Source: an uncultured bacterium
GTDB lineage: Bacteria > Verrucomicrobiota > Kiritimatiellia > CAIKKV01 > CAIYGI01
NCBI GenBank assembly: GCA_903925685.1
Contig: CAIYGI010000317.1
Location: 1-35,453, forward strand
Direction of reading: 5' to 3'
DNA length: 35,453 bases
Of this stretch, positions 23,772 to 31,952 are shown in pieces. Every line of letters starts with the position of its first letter. Within the stretch, counting starts at the first letter, position 1. The position numbers were made by a program, and so were the translations under genes. Under the pieces are notes generated by a model that was not told the origin of the DNA, did no database searches, and saw only the letters and a program-made list of their open reading frames with translations.

Positions 23772-23806
23772 GGAAGGCGGAACACGGAAGGCGGAACGCG
23801 GAAGTC
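23772..23806 (+). repeat. Heptamer tandem array, 5 units of GGAANNC
   Basis: Five 7-bp units, GGAAGGC, GGAACAC, GGAAGGC, GGAACGC and GGAAGTC, in the 460-base stretch between GH36 and the integrase remnant. Same period as the arrays at 1294, 1886 and 24990, different sequence. No inverted partner was seen nearby. Apart from this and the promoter region, 23500-23838 holds no gene I can support. Confidence 0.7.
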
Positions 23807-23838
23807 GTCGGAAGCGGCGGAGGTTCCGGGGTTGGGTG

Positions 23839-24590
23839 CAGTCGGTCCAGTGGACTCTGCGTATTGGGGAACAGGCATCGCAGGTAGATCATGGTGGTTT
23901 TGACGGAGCGATGGCCCAGGCGGGTCTGTATGGCGCGGATGTTCTCGCGGGCTTCCAGTGCGTGAACGGCGTGGCTGTGGCGAAGCGTCATGGCGCTGAC
24001 GGACTTGTCGATTCCGGCGTCGCGGGCGGCAGTGCGCACGATGCGCTCGATGGTGCGGATTGTTATCGGAGCCGGATTCCAGCAGGTGCGTCGCAAAGGA
24101 ATGACGAAGCGTGTGGCTGTGGGCGGGTTTGTCGATGCCCGCTTCAAGCACGGCCTTGTGAATGGCGCGTTGGATCACCTGTTCGTCGAGGTGATGGCGT
24201 TGGACACGCCCCGAACGTGGATCGGTGGAATGCGTGGCGGCCGGGAAGACGTACTGCCAGCGCCAGTGGCGGTTTTCGTGAGGGTATTTCACTTCGAGCG
24301 CGTAGGGCAGATAGACGGTGCCGTGGCCGGCAGCGAGGTCGTCTTCGTGTAATTTCTTGACCTCGACGAGATGGTCGCGCAGACGTGGGACTACATTTTT
24401 AGGGAGCATGAGTCGGCGATCCTTGTCGCCTTTGGCCTCACGGACGATCAGCATGTTCCGGTCGAAATCCACGTCCTTGACGCGCAGGCGCAGCGCCTCC
24501 AACAGGCGCATGCCGGTGCCGTACATCATTTCGGCCACCAGTCCCGGGATTCCCTGCATATGTTCCAGAAGTCTGGTGGTTTCATGGCCT
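23839..24590 (-). pseudogene. Broken integron integrase (IntI-type tyrosine recombinase), chimeric
   Basis: Catalytic domain of an integron integrase. Visible: LLYGTG-type block MMYGTGMRLLEALRLRVKD with the first catalytic Arg, REAKGDKDR with the catalytic Lys, the IntI-specific insertion HENRHWRWQYVFPA, DPRSGRVQRHHL and HTLRHSFATHLLESG. The N-terminal core-binding domain is missing; similarity begins near ETTRLLEHMQG at about 24590. At about 24061 the frame shifts, and the new frame starts IRTIERIVRTAARDAGIDKS and runs through a second TLRHSHAVHALE box to LGHRSVKTT, the tyrosine in MIYL and QSPLDRL. So two recombinase 3' ends are joined in tandem. It cannot make an active enzyme as it stands, barring a sequencing error at the shift. 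Confidence 0.82.
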
Positions 24591-24693
24591 TGGCGGCGTG
24601 CGTCTTGACCGTATCCATGGCCTCGCTAAGCAGGGCGTCGCGCTGCCGCGCGAGTTCCTCCGTGAAGGCCGGATCTTTCAGCCAGTTATCTGT
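24526..24693 (-). pseudogene. Fragment resembling a phage-type helix-turn-helix protein
   Basis: An open stretch without a start codon reads NWLKDPAFTEELARQRDALL followed by SEAMDTVKTHAAKAMKP. The NWLKDPAF...R...L pattern is like the N-terminal helix-turn-helix of phBC6A51-type phage proteins. It replaces the missing N-terminal part of the integrase and runs into it in another frame. Evidence is one short segment only, so this is tentative. Confidence 0.3.
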
Positions 24694-24854
24694 TCATTCC
24701 GCTGCCGCTGGCAGCAGCCATCGGGCTGGATGCCGGTGAGGAGTTCCAGTGGTCGGTGGCCGACAGAAATTCGCTATCCATACATCGCGTCAGTCCGGTT
24801 CAGGCGACAGCACGGGGCGCACAAGGATCGCCGCGCAAAGAATGAGGCCCCAAC

Positions 24855-24893
24855 TTTTTCAAAAAGTGTTCAAAACTGTTCAAAAGTGTTCGG
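24855..24893 (+). repeat. Phased 10-bp repeats (GTTCAAAANT)
   Basis: Three to four copies of TTCAAAA with GTTC at 24868, 24878 and 24888, exactly 10 bases apart and so on one face of the helix. A possible -10 (TATACT, 24901-24906) follows on the plus strand. It may be a protein-binding site. The rest of 24700-24985 shows no gene I can support. Confidence 0.45.
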
Positions 24894-24989
24894 GCTAGGC
24901 TATACTTCTTCACGGCTGGTTCCTGCTTTTGCATCCTTTGTGACTGCTTCGTGATAAACATCAGTAGCATCCCACAGGATTCAGGTTGA

Positions 24990-25108
24990 TAGACTGTAGG
25001 CTGTTAGACTGTTAGGAAATACTTGTATTCCTGTTTGATTTCGCGGCAAGTCATTTACGACATCTGAAATTCATTGGCATGCAATTATACCTAACAGCCT
25101 ACAGCCTA
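24990..25108. repeat. Inverted pair of 7-bp repeats (TAGGCTG) around a gene-less core
   Basis: Left block 24990-25016 has units TAGACTG, TAGGCTG, TAGACTG and TAGG; right block 25090-25108 has two CAGCCTA units. Eighteen bases of the left block match the inverted right block with one mismatch. The 73-base AT-richer core holds AATAC-TT-GTATT and no reading frame. Layout and polarity (G-rich left, C-rich right) copy the element at 1294-1941. Confidence 0.65.
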
Positions 25109-25336
25109 AACCGCTTCAGCCTCGGCATTGTCCCCGTTCCAAACCGCCACGAAATTAGCCCCGTTAGCCACTTTTCGCCCCTCGACGCCCACTCCGCAAC
25201 GTAAGATCGATGAAGGAAGTTGAGGGAGTGGCTTGCTTTCCACAGAAGATTTTACGATGCTTGGCCCATACACGTTCGGCAACCGGCATTTCGCAGGACG
25301 GGATGAGCGCGACCGTCGGCGCACAAGTGGCATCGC

Positions 25337-25411
25337 ATGAAAACGCTTCGAGTTCTGACCATTGGCAACAGCCTGATGGACAACGCCCTCTGCGAACGGG
25401 TCATTACATAA
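25337..25411 (+). pseudogene. Truncated start of a DUF4886/SGNH-like gene
   Basis: A 24-codon frame beginning MKTLRVLTIGNSLMDNAL, the conserved first strand and GNS nucleophile block of DUF4886/SGNH-type hydrolases, then broken off to a stop. It ends 3 bases before the murD ATG. Probably a relic left by deletion or insertion upstream of murD. Confidence 0.4.
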
Positions 25412-25413
25412 TC

Positions 25414-26772
25414 ATGGAATCCGCGGATAAACTTACCGGGCGGCGGGTGCTGGTGCTGGGGCTGGGGGCGAGCGGCGCGGCGGCGGCGCGCCTGACGCGG
25501 AGGTTGGGGGCCTCGGTGACGGCGGTGGACAGCCAGTCCACGGAAGCCGCAGCGTTGCGGGCGGCGGAACTGACGCGCGAAGGAATTGACGCGCGGCTCG
25601 GTCAAACTGAACTGCCGCCGGGCTCTTTCGATCTGGCAGTGACAAGTCCCGGCCTGCCGGTGGATGCGCCTTGGCTGCGTGAACTGGGGGAGCGCGGTGT
25701 TTTGCCGATACCCGAGTTGGAACTTGGCTGGCGCTATTGTTCCGCACGGGTGCTGGCGGTGACCGGTTCCAACGGCAAGAGTACGCTGGTCAAGCTTTGC
25801 GCCGAGGCGCTCACGACGGCCGGCCTGCGCGCCGTGCCTTGCGGTAACTATGGAGCGCCGCTGAGCGAAATCGCGCTTGCCGAACCTGCGCCCGACTGGA
25901 CGGTGGTGGAGGCGAGTTCGTTCCAATTGGAAATCGTGGAGCGCTTCCGGCCGGACGTTGGCGTGCTCTTCAACCTGACCCCGAACCATCTCGACCGCCA
26001 TGGCGATTTTGCGGCGTACCGACGCGCCAAACTGAAACTTTTCGCGCGCATGACCAACAACGATACGGCGGTGATCGGCGATGACCTGGCCGCCGATGCG
26101 CTGGCGGAACTCTCGTCCGCGCCGCGCCGGGTATCGTTTGGCGCCGGTCCAGACGCGGCGTGGCGCTGGACGCCGGGCGCGCTGCGCGGTCCCGGCGGTG
26201 CGTGCGTGGCCTGCGCGGGCACGCCTTTCGACAACGAAATTCTCGGCCTGACCGCCGCCGCGGCCTGCGCGGCGGTAGCGGCCTGTGGCGTAGCTCCCGA
26301 GGCGGTGGGCGCGGCGCTGCGCGTCTTCAAGTCCCTGCCGCACCGCATGCAAACGGTGGGCGAGGCGCGGGGGGTGCGTTTTGTGGACAATTCCAAGGCC
26401 ACCACGCTGGCCGCGCTGGCGGCGGCCGTGCGCATGGCCGGTGGCCCCGTACGACTGATCGCCGGCGGCATGCTCAAAGAAACGGATTTGACGGGCGTAA
26501 AAAAAGTGTTGTCGAAAGGCGTGCGAGCTGTCTACACTATCGGCAAGTCTTCGTACGCGCTGGCTGACGCTTGGAGCGATGCCGTGCCGTGCGTGGTTTG
26601 CGGCGATTTGCGGTGTGCCGTGGATCGCGCCTGGAAGGAGGCTGAGGCGGGAGAGGTGATTCTATTGGCGCCGGGTGGCGCGAGTTTCGATCAGTTTCGC
26701 GGATTTGACGACCGGGGCAATCAATTTTCTGAGATGGTGCAATTATTAATTGTTAGAGGAGAACGACAGTGA
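25414..26772 (+). CDS. murD: UDP-N-acetylmuramoylalanine--D-glutamate ligase
   Basis: Cytoplasmic Mur ligase adding D-glutamate to UDP-MurNAc-L-alanine in peptidoglycan synthesis. 452 residues from ATG 25414; the frame is open to 25210 but that part matches nothing in MurD. N-terminal Rossmann-like domain (RVLVLGLGASG), ATP site VTGSNGKST (116-124), EASSFQLE (167-174), NLTPNHLDRHG (187-197), and in the C-terminal domain VDNSKATT and the closing APGGASFDQFRGFDDRG. All usual catalytic blocks are present. Its TGA overlaps the GTG start of the LysM gene, so the two are coupled. Confidence 0.95.
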   Translation: MESADKLTGRRVLVLGLGASGAAAARLTRRLGASVTAVDSQSTEAAALRAAELTREGIDARLGQTELPPGSFDLAVTSPGLPVDAPWLRELGERGVLPIPELELGWRYCSARVLAVTGSNGKSTLVKLCAEALTTAGLRAVPCGNYGAPLSEIALAEPAPDWTVVEASSFQLEIVERFRPDVGVLFNLTPNHLDRHGDFAAYRRAKLKLFARMTNNDTAVIGDDLAADALAELSSAPRRVSFGAGPDAAWRWTPGALRGPGGACVACAGTPFDNEILGLTAAAACAAVAACGVAPEAVGAALRVFKSLPHRMQTVGEARGVRFVDNSKATTLAALAAAVRMAGGPVRLIAGGMLKETDLTGVKKVLSKGVRAVYTIGKSSYALADAWSDAVPCVVCGDLRCAVDRAWKEAEAGEVILLAPGGASFDQFRGFDDRGNQFSEMVQLLIVRGERQ

Positions 26773-27647
26773 AACGTATGGCAACGATCAGTGGTATGGC
26801 GGCGCAAGGCGCGGCCGTGGTGGGTTTTCTGGTATTGACGGGCTGCGCGACGCGAAATGCGGCGGTGAAGCCTGAAGTTGGCGGCATGCCGCCAACGATC
26901 GAGGCATCCACGAACGTGGTGCCGGAAGTTGTGATCCCGGCGCCGATGCCCGTGGTGGCGGTGGCGAAGACCTATACGGTCAAGCAAGGGGACTCGGTCA
27001 GCAGGATCGCGAAGAAGTGCGGCTGCACGACGCGCGATCTGATTGCCTTCAACGGTCTGAAAAATGGCAACGCCATCCACGCCGGTCAGGTTTTGAAACT
27101 GCCTGATGGCTCGAAGCCGCCTGCGGGCGTCGAAGCCGCGGCGGGGCACAAGACGGGTAAGCATGCCGCGGCTGGCAAGGCCGGCAGCAGCGCTGCGGGC
27201 GGCAGTTACACGGTTGTGGCAGGCGACAGCCTGGGCAAGATCGCGCATCAGCACGGCACCACCGTGGCCGCCATCAAGTCCGCCAACACTCTGACCAGCG
27301 ACAGCATCCGTCTCGGCCAGAAGCTGGTGCTTCCGGCCGGCAAAGCGGGCGTTGCCGCCAAGAAGGGCGTGAAGGCGGTCAAACCCGAGCCAGCGGCTGG
27401 CGCCAAGGACGTGGCTGTTGCCGCGGGAGCGGGCGCACCGGAGGGTGACGTTCCGATGATGGCCGCCACGAACGGTCCGGCCAAGTCCTCGGAAATATTG
27501 CATGTTGTCGAAGCCAATCAGGATCTTGCTTCCATTGCCATGATGTACGGCGTGCGGCAGGATGACCTGATGAAGGCCAACAGTCTTGCTTCGCCGCAGG
27601 TTAAGGCTGGTCAGACGCTGAAAATTCCGCCGCCTGCGATGCCGTAA
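26769..27647 (+). CDS. Lipoprotein with three LysM domains
   Basis: 292 residues. Lipobox LTGC with Cys26 after a hydrophobic segment, so it is a lipoprotein. Three LysM peptidoglycan-binding domains: YTVKQGDSVSRIAKKCG (about 68-110), YTVVAGDSLGKIAHQHG (about 147-192) and LHVVEANQDLASIAMMYG (about 243-286), joined by Ala/Lys/Pro-rich linkers. No catalytic domain, so it is a wall-binding or scaffold protein. GTG start overlapping the murD stop, with GAGGAG upstream; ftsW follows in 10 bases. Position in a murD-ftsW operon suggests a role at the division wall. Confidence 0.9.
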   Translation: MKRMATISGMAAQGAAVVGFLVLTGCATRNAAVKPEVGGMPPTIEASTNVVPEVVIPAPMPVVAVAKTYTVKQGDSVSRIAKKCGCTTRDLIAFNGLKNGNAIHAGQVLKLPDGSKPPAGVEAAAGHKTGKHAAAGKAGSSAAGGSYTVVAGDSLGKIAHQHGTTVAAIKSANTLTSDSIRLGQKLVLPAGKAGVAAKKGVKAVKPEPAAGAKDVAVAAGAGAPEGDVPMMAATNGPAKSSEILHVVEANQDLASIAMMYGVRQDDLMKANSLASPQVKAGQTLKIPPPAMP

Positions 27648-27657
27648 AGCGGACTTC

Positions 27658-28791
27658 ATGCAACGAACGCCTCGCCTGTTGGCGGGCATCGTGCTTGTGC
27701 TGTTGGCGCTGGGGCTAGTCATGCTGGCCAGCGCCAGCAGTGTTAAAGGGGATGCCTCGAAGAACGACCCCGGCTACTTTCTCAAGCGCCAGGCGGCATG
27801 GCTCGCCGTGGCCGCGGTGGCCGGCGTGGCCGCCGCGCGGGTGGATTACCACCGCTGGCAGAAGGTCTGGGTTCCGCTAGCCATATTCTCGGTTGTCCTC
27901 TTGACCCTGGTCATGGTTCCCGGATTGCGCCTGGAAATTAACGGCGCCTGCCGCTGGTTCCGCGTGGGTCACTTCAGTTTCCAGCCATCGGAGCTGGCTA
28001 AAATTGCCGTGGTGGTGATGCTTTCCGCCTGGATGACCCGCTGCGGCGTGCGCTCCTTGCGTTTCCGCGACGGCGTGCTCAAACCGCTGGCGATGCTGGC
28101 CGTTTTTCTGGCGCTTGTAATCAAGGAGCCCGATTACGGCACCACCATCCTGCTGGCCATGGTGGGCGTGGGCATTTTGTTTGTCGGCGGCGCGCGCGGC
28201 TGGCAGCTGCTGCTGCCCTGTCTGATCGGCGGCGCCTGCATCGCCTTCCTGATCAGCCTCGATCCCGTGCGCCTGGGCAGGATTGTGGCCTTTATTGACC
28301 CTGAACAAAACCCCAAGGTGGCTTATCATCTGGCGCAGTCCAAGACCTCCTTCATGCTGGGCGGGCTGTGGGGCGTCGGGTTGGGCAACAGTCTGCAAAA
28401 GCATTTTTATCTGCCCGAGGCGCATACCGATTTCATCCTCTCCATCATCGGCGAGGAACTCGGTTTGGTGGCGACGCTCGCGGTGGTGTTGCTGTTCGCA
28501 GGCTATGTGATTTGCGGTATGCGCATTGCGCTCAAGGCCCCGGACTCCTTCGGACGTCTGACGGCCTTCGGACTGACCACGATGGTGGGCTTGCAGGCCT
28601 TTATCAATGGCGGCGTGGTGACGGGCATACTGCCGACCAAGGGACTTCCGTTGCCTTTCATCAGTTACGGCGGATCGAGTTTGATCATGTCCCTGGTTGC
28701 GACAGGCATCCTCATAAACATCGCCGGGCATGTCGCCCGCCGCGGCGACACGCACAGCCGCGCGGTCAAAGACCGCGCTAAAACGCTCTAG
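27658..28791 (+). CDS. ftsW: SEDS-family peptidoglycan polymerase, FtsW
   Basis: 377-residue polytopic membrane protein (about ten helices) of the FtsW/RodA/SpoVE family, which polymerises lipid II with a partner penicillin-binding protein. Signature parts: NGACRWFRVGHFSFQPSELAK, EPDYGTT with the catalytic-site Asp, PEAHTDFILSIIGEELG, and LPTKGLPLPFISYGGSS. Position after murD and the lipoprotein fits the dcw cluster, so FtsW rather than RodA. murG, which often follows, is absent. The final codons form a strong hairpin, GCGCGGTC/GACCGCGC around AAA at 28760-28778. Confidence 0.93.
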   Translation: MQRTPRLLAGIVLVLLALGLVMLASASSVKGDASKNDPGYFLKRQAAWLAVAAVAGVAAARVDYHRWQKVWVPLAIFSVVLLTLVMVPGLRLEINGACRWFRVGHFSFQPSELAKIAVVVMLSAWMTRCGVRSLRFRDGVLKPLAMLAVFLALVIKEPDYGTTILLAMVGVGILFVGGARGWQLLLPCLIGGACIAFLISLDPVRLGRIVAFIDPEQNPKVAYHLAQSKTSFMLGGLWGVGLGNSLQKHFYLPEAHTDFILSIIGEELGLVATLAVVLLFAGYVICGMRIALKAPDSFGRLTAFGLTTMVGLQAFINGGVVTGILPTKGLPLPFISYGGSSLIMSLVATGILINIAGHVARRGDTHSRAVKDRAKTL

Positions 28792-28795
28792 CCGG

Positions 28796-28809
28796 CCGCC
28801 GCTCGGCGG
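28796..28809 (+). terminator. GC hairpin after ftsW (weak terminator candidate)
   Basis: CCGCCG-CT-CGGCGG immediately after the ftsW stop; no U-run follows. Together with the stem at 28760-28778 it may reduce read-through into the glycosyltransferase gene. Confidence 0.3.
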
Positions 28810-28845
28810 TTGTCTAAGTCCCGCGATTCGGTTATTTTGCCCCGC

Positions 28846-30327
28846 ATGAACGAAACATGTGAAATGACTCCCGGCTTCCGCTATGGCTGGGCCGTTGCGG
28901 CATGGATCGCCGGATGGACGCTTTTCCGCCTCTATTTTTGCACAACCTTCGAATTGAGCGGCGACGAAGCCTATTACTGGCTCTGGTCCAAGCACCTGGA
29001 CTGGAACTATTACAGCAAGGGGCCCGGCGTGGCGGTCGTGATCTGGCTTGGCACCCGCCTGCTGGGCGACACGGTGCTTGGCATACGGCTGGGAGCCGTG
29101 CTGCTTGGCGCCGGCACGACAGCCTGCGTGTATGGTCTGACGCGCCGTCTCTTTTCGCCGCGCGTCGGCTTCTGGGCCGTGGTGATCGCAACCTTTGCAC
29201 CGCTCTTTGTGATCGGCGGCATGCTGATGACGATCGATCCGATCAGCGTCTGCTTCTGGAGCGCCGCGATGTGGGCCTTCTGGGAGGCGGGGCGGCGCGG
29301 GCGGCTCGCCTGGTGGGGGCTGACCGGTCTGCTCGTGGCGCTTGGTATGCTCGGCAAGTACACGAACGTGGCGCTGCTGCCTTCTTTCCTGCTGTTTGCG
29401 CTCTGGGATCGCGACGCGCGCCGCTGTCTGCGCGGCCCTGGCTTCTTGCTGATGACGGCAATTGCGTTGCTCGGCCTGATGCCTTCAGTGTGGTGGAACG
29501 CACAGCATGACTGGGTGACGGCGGGCCATCTTGTGCATCGCGGCGAGTTGGATAGCGGGTTGACTTTGTCGCTGCTCAAGCCCCTGCGGTTTCTTGGCGA
29601 ACAGATGGGAATGGTGTGGCCGTGGTGTTTCATCGCCATCTGCCTCGCGATTTTCACCCGCGATGTGCGCGCGTCAACGCCGCATGCCTGGCGTTTTCTT
29701 GTGTCGCTCGCCGCGCCCCTGTTTATATTCTATTTCGTGCTCTCCTTTCACTCCTTCGGTCCGCCAAACTGGACAGCCCCGGCCTACATCGGCGCCTTCA
29801 TACTGATGACCGCCTGGGTTATGCCGCGTCTCGCGGCGGGCACGGGCATTCGCCGCGTCGCGCTCTGGATTGGCGGTGTCTCGGTCGCGCTGATTCTAGC
29901 CATCTTTGCGGTGATGCCGTTCCGCCTGCCGACGCGGCAGGATCCATTCGTGCGCGTGCGCGGCTCGGCGGATCTGGCCGTCCAGGCGCGCGCCTTTCGG
30001 ACGGCGCATGATGCGGCTTTTACGATAGCCGGCAACTATCAGGACGCCAGCCTGTTGAGCTTTTATCTGAACGAGCCGGGCAATGTGTTTCTGCCGCCCC
30101 AGGAGGGCATGCACCATCAATTCAGTCTCTGGCCCGGGTATGACGCGGACGGCGCGCGTCGCGGTCAGAACGCGGTCATGATATTACGCAACGACGAGGT
30201 GCCCGACACGGTGCGGGCGGGATTCGAATCGGTCTCGCCGCCGCTTGAAACATGGACGCGTTTCAAAGGTCATCCCAGCCGCCGCTATTACTTCTTCCTC
30301 TGCCGCAACTATCGCGAGAAACGATAG
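28846..30327 (+). CDS. Family-39 glycosyltransferase (ArnT/PMT-like membrane protein)
   Basis: 493 residues from ATG 28846 (a TTG at 28810 and an ATG at 28864 are also in frame; none has a clear ribosome binding site). About ten to twelve membrane helices. The first periplasmic loop carries ELSGDEAYYWLWSKHLDWNYYSKGPG, where Asp-Glu is the catalytic acidic pair of ArnT/PMT enzymes, and MTIDPISVCFW is a second family block. These enzymes move a sugar from a polyprenyl-phosphate carrier to lipid A, protein or another glycan; the acceptor here is unknown. Confidence 0.85.
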   Translation: MNETCEMTPGFRYGWAVAAWIAGWTLFRLYFCTTFELSGDEAYYWLWSKHLDWNYYSKGPGVAVVIWLGTRLLGDTVLGIRLGAVLLGAGTTACVYGLTRRLFSPRVGFWAVVIATFAPLFVIGGMLMTIDPISVCFWSAAMWAFWEAGRRGRLAWWGLTGLLVALGMLGKYTNVALLPSFLLFALWDRDARRCLRGPGFLLMTAIALLGLMPSVWWNAQHDWVTAGHLVHRGELDSGLTLSLLKPLRFLGEQMGMVWPWCFIAICLAIFTRDVRASTPHAWRFLVSLAAPLFIFYFVLSFHSFGPPNWTAPAYIGAFILMTAWVMPRLAAGTGIRRVALWIGGVSVALILAIFAVMPFRLPTRQDPFVRVRGSADLAVQARAFRTAHDAAFTIAGNYQDASLLSFYLNEPGNVFLPPQEGMHHQFSLWPGYDADGARRGQNAVMILRNDEVPDTVRAGFESVSPPLETWTRFKGHPSRRYYFFLCRNYREKR

Positions 30328-30337
30328 ATGTACCGGA

Positions 30338-30352
30338 GCCCGGTTTTCGGGC
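30338..30352. terminator. Small hairpin between convergent genes
   Basis: GCCCG (30338-30342) and CGGGC (30348-30352) flank a T-rich loop in the 29-base gap between the glycosyltransferase and the outer-membrane gene. Could serve as a bidirectional terminator, though a U-run is missing. Confidence 0.35.
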
Positions 30353-30356
30353 GGCC

Positions 30357-31274
30357 TTAAAACTCCCATCCGGCGTTGAACCATATCTGGGCGGCAGGAG
30401 AATCGGACGTAACGCCGAAAAGCGGCGCGAAATTCATGGTCATCTGGGGGAAGGGACGGTATTGGAAGGATGGGCCGAGGAAAACATTGTTCTCGAAAGT
30501 CCAGCGGTCGTCCCTGGTGTCGGTAAACGCCGCCTTGCATTCTCCGCCCACCGAAAGTTTGTAGTCCAGCACGGCATAACTGAGTCCGCTACAGATCTGG
30601 TATTCCCGTTCCAGGTCGCCGCCGGTCTGGCATTCGGCCACGAAATTTAGGCCCCAATGCCAGCTTTGGGCCAGTTCCCCGCCGAAGAGGATTTTGGGCT
30701 CGATCTGGTCCGGTTCCTCCCGCTGGTCGTGCCTGATCCACTCCAGATAAAAGGTGGGGTTGCCGGGCAGTTTGCCCCAGTCGGCCAGGGCGTAGCGAAT
30801 TTCCAGTTGTTCGCTATAATAGATTTGCCCGTCGTTGCCGGACTGGTCGGTTCGCGCATAGATGTCGATTTGAAAACGATGCGGCAAGCCGAACTCGACC
30901 TCGTACAAACTCCGGTAGCTGGTCGTTCCGTCTTTATCGACCGTCGTTCTCAGCCAGTATTCGAAATCCATCTTGCCTTCGGGAATGATATAGACGCGCG
31001 TGGTTGGAAAGCGGCGGGTTGCCGTCCACAACGGTTGCTCATAGGCGCCGATCAGACCTTCCTCGCGCAGTGTGGGGAGGCGGGTGTCCGTGACCTGGAT
31101 GACAGGATATTCCCACGAGCGATAGCGTTTTTCGATGGGCTGCGGCTGCGTGGCGGGCGACTCGTTTCTTACGGCGTCCGCCGGATTGGCGATTTGCGCG
31201 AAACTTGTACCCGCCCAAATTGTCAAGCCCGCCATGAATGCCGCTGCTTGCCAATGTTGTCTTGAATGCTTCAT
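30357..31274 (-). CDS. Outer-membrane beta-barrel protein, function unknown
   Basis: 305 residues from ATG 31274 (AAGGGA upstream). Signal peptide at 1-27 (MKHSRQHWQ then a hydrophobic stretch to SFA-Q). Alternating polar and aromatic strands through the rest (MDFEYWLRT, FQIDIYART, EIRYALADW, FYLEWIRH, WGLNFVAE, YKLSVGGE) and a C-terminal Phe after GWE, the beta-barrel assembly signal. No specific family recognised; it could be a porin-like or DUF-type barrel. Divergent from the sigma factor gene. Confidence 0.8.
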   Translation of the reverse strand: MKHSRQHWQAAAFMAGLTIWAGTSFAQIANPADAVRNESPATQPQPIEKRYRSWEYPVIQVTDTRLPTLREEGLIGAYEQPLWTATRRFPTTRVYIIPEGKMDFEYWLRTTVDKDGTTSYRSLYEVEFGLPHRFQIDIYARTDQSGNDGQIYYSEQLEIRYALADWGKLPGNPTFYLEWIRHDQREEPDQIEPKILFGGELAQSWHWGLNFVAECQTGGDLEREYQICSGLSYAVLDYKLSVGGECKAAFTDTRDDRWTFENNVFLGPSFQYRPFPQMTMNFAPLFGVTSDSPAAQIWFNAGWEF

Positions 31275-31400
31275 GCTTTGTCCCTTCACGGTGATGAGGT
31301 TAAGTTCGATGGTATAAACGCGGGCGTGGCGAAAAAAGTTCACCGAAATATATTTAATATTTTGTTGCTGGCCGGAGCGCCATGCCGTCTAATCATCCGC

Positions 31401-31952
31401 ATGCCGGAAACCGACCATCCCGAACGTTCCTCCGATCCCGACATCCAACTGATGCTTGAGACGGCCGCCGGTTCTGAAACGGCCTTTGCCGGCTTGATCC
31501 GGCGTCATCAAAACGGGTTGCTGAACTTTTTTGTCCGCATGGGCGTTTATACTGATGCCGAGGATCTCGTGCAGGAAACGTTCGTCAGGGTTTACAAGGC
31601 CCGCGACCGGTACCGTCCCTCGGCGCGCTTTACAACTTTTCTGTACATGTTGGCCCGGCATGTGTGGGCGGATTCCGGACGCAAGGCCGGAAGGCGCAAG
31701 CGTATTGAGGACAGTCTGGCGACGGATGCCGGGATTGGCGGAGGCATGACGCTGCCGGCCTCGGTGTCGGGGCTGGATCTGCAGGAGGCGCTGAACCGGC
31801 TGTCGCCGAAATTGCGGGAAGCGATCGTGTTGAACGTATATCAGGGCTTGCCTTACCAGGAAATTGCCGACGTGCTGGCGATTCCGCTGGGAACGGTGAA
31901 ATCGCGGATCAACCTGGCATTGCGGGAATTGAGAGGAATGTTGGATGACTAA
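31401..31952 (+). CDS. ECF-type RNA polymerase sigma factor
   Basis: 183 residues from ATG 31401; the frame is open to 31266. Region 2: AFAGLIRRHQNGLLNFFVRMGVYTDAEDLVQETFVRVYKARDRYR in pieces, with the DAEDLVQETF core-binding block. Region 4: LSPKLREAIVLNVYQGLPYQEIADVLAIPLGTVKSRINLALREL, a helix-turn-helix that reads the -35 element. Region 3 is missing, as in all ECF factors. Its stop overlaps the start of the next gene by 8 bases, the usual sigma/anti-sigma arrangement. Confidence 0.93.
   Translation: MPETDHPERSSDPDIQLMLETAAGSETAFAGLIRRHQNGLLNFFVRMGVYTDAEDLVQETFVRVYKARDRYRPSARFTTFLYMLARHVWADSGRKAGRRKRIEDSLATDAGIGGGMTLPASVSGLDLQEALNRLSPKLREAIVLNVYQGLPYQEIADVLAIPLGTVKSRINLALRELRGMLDD

Noticed and set aside
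25210-25413. Extension of murD to the first in-frame ATG at 25210
   Set aside because: The extra 68 residues match nothing in MurD and cover a truncated DUF4886-like relic in another frame; the MESADKL start at 25414 fits the family.
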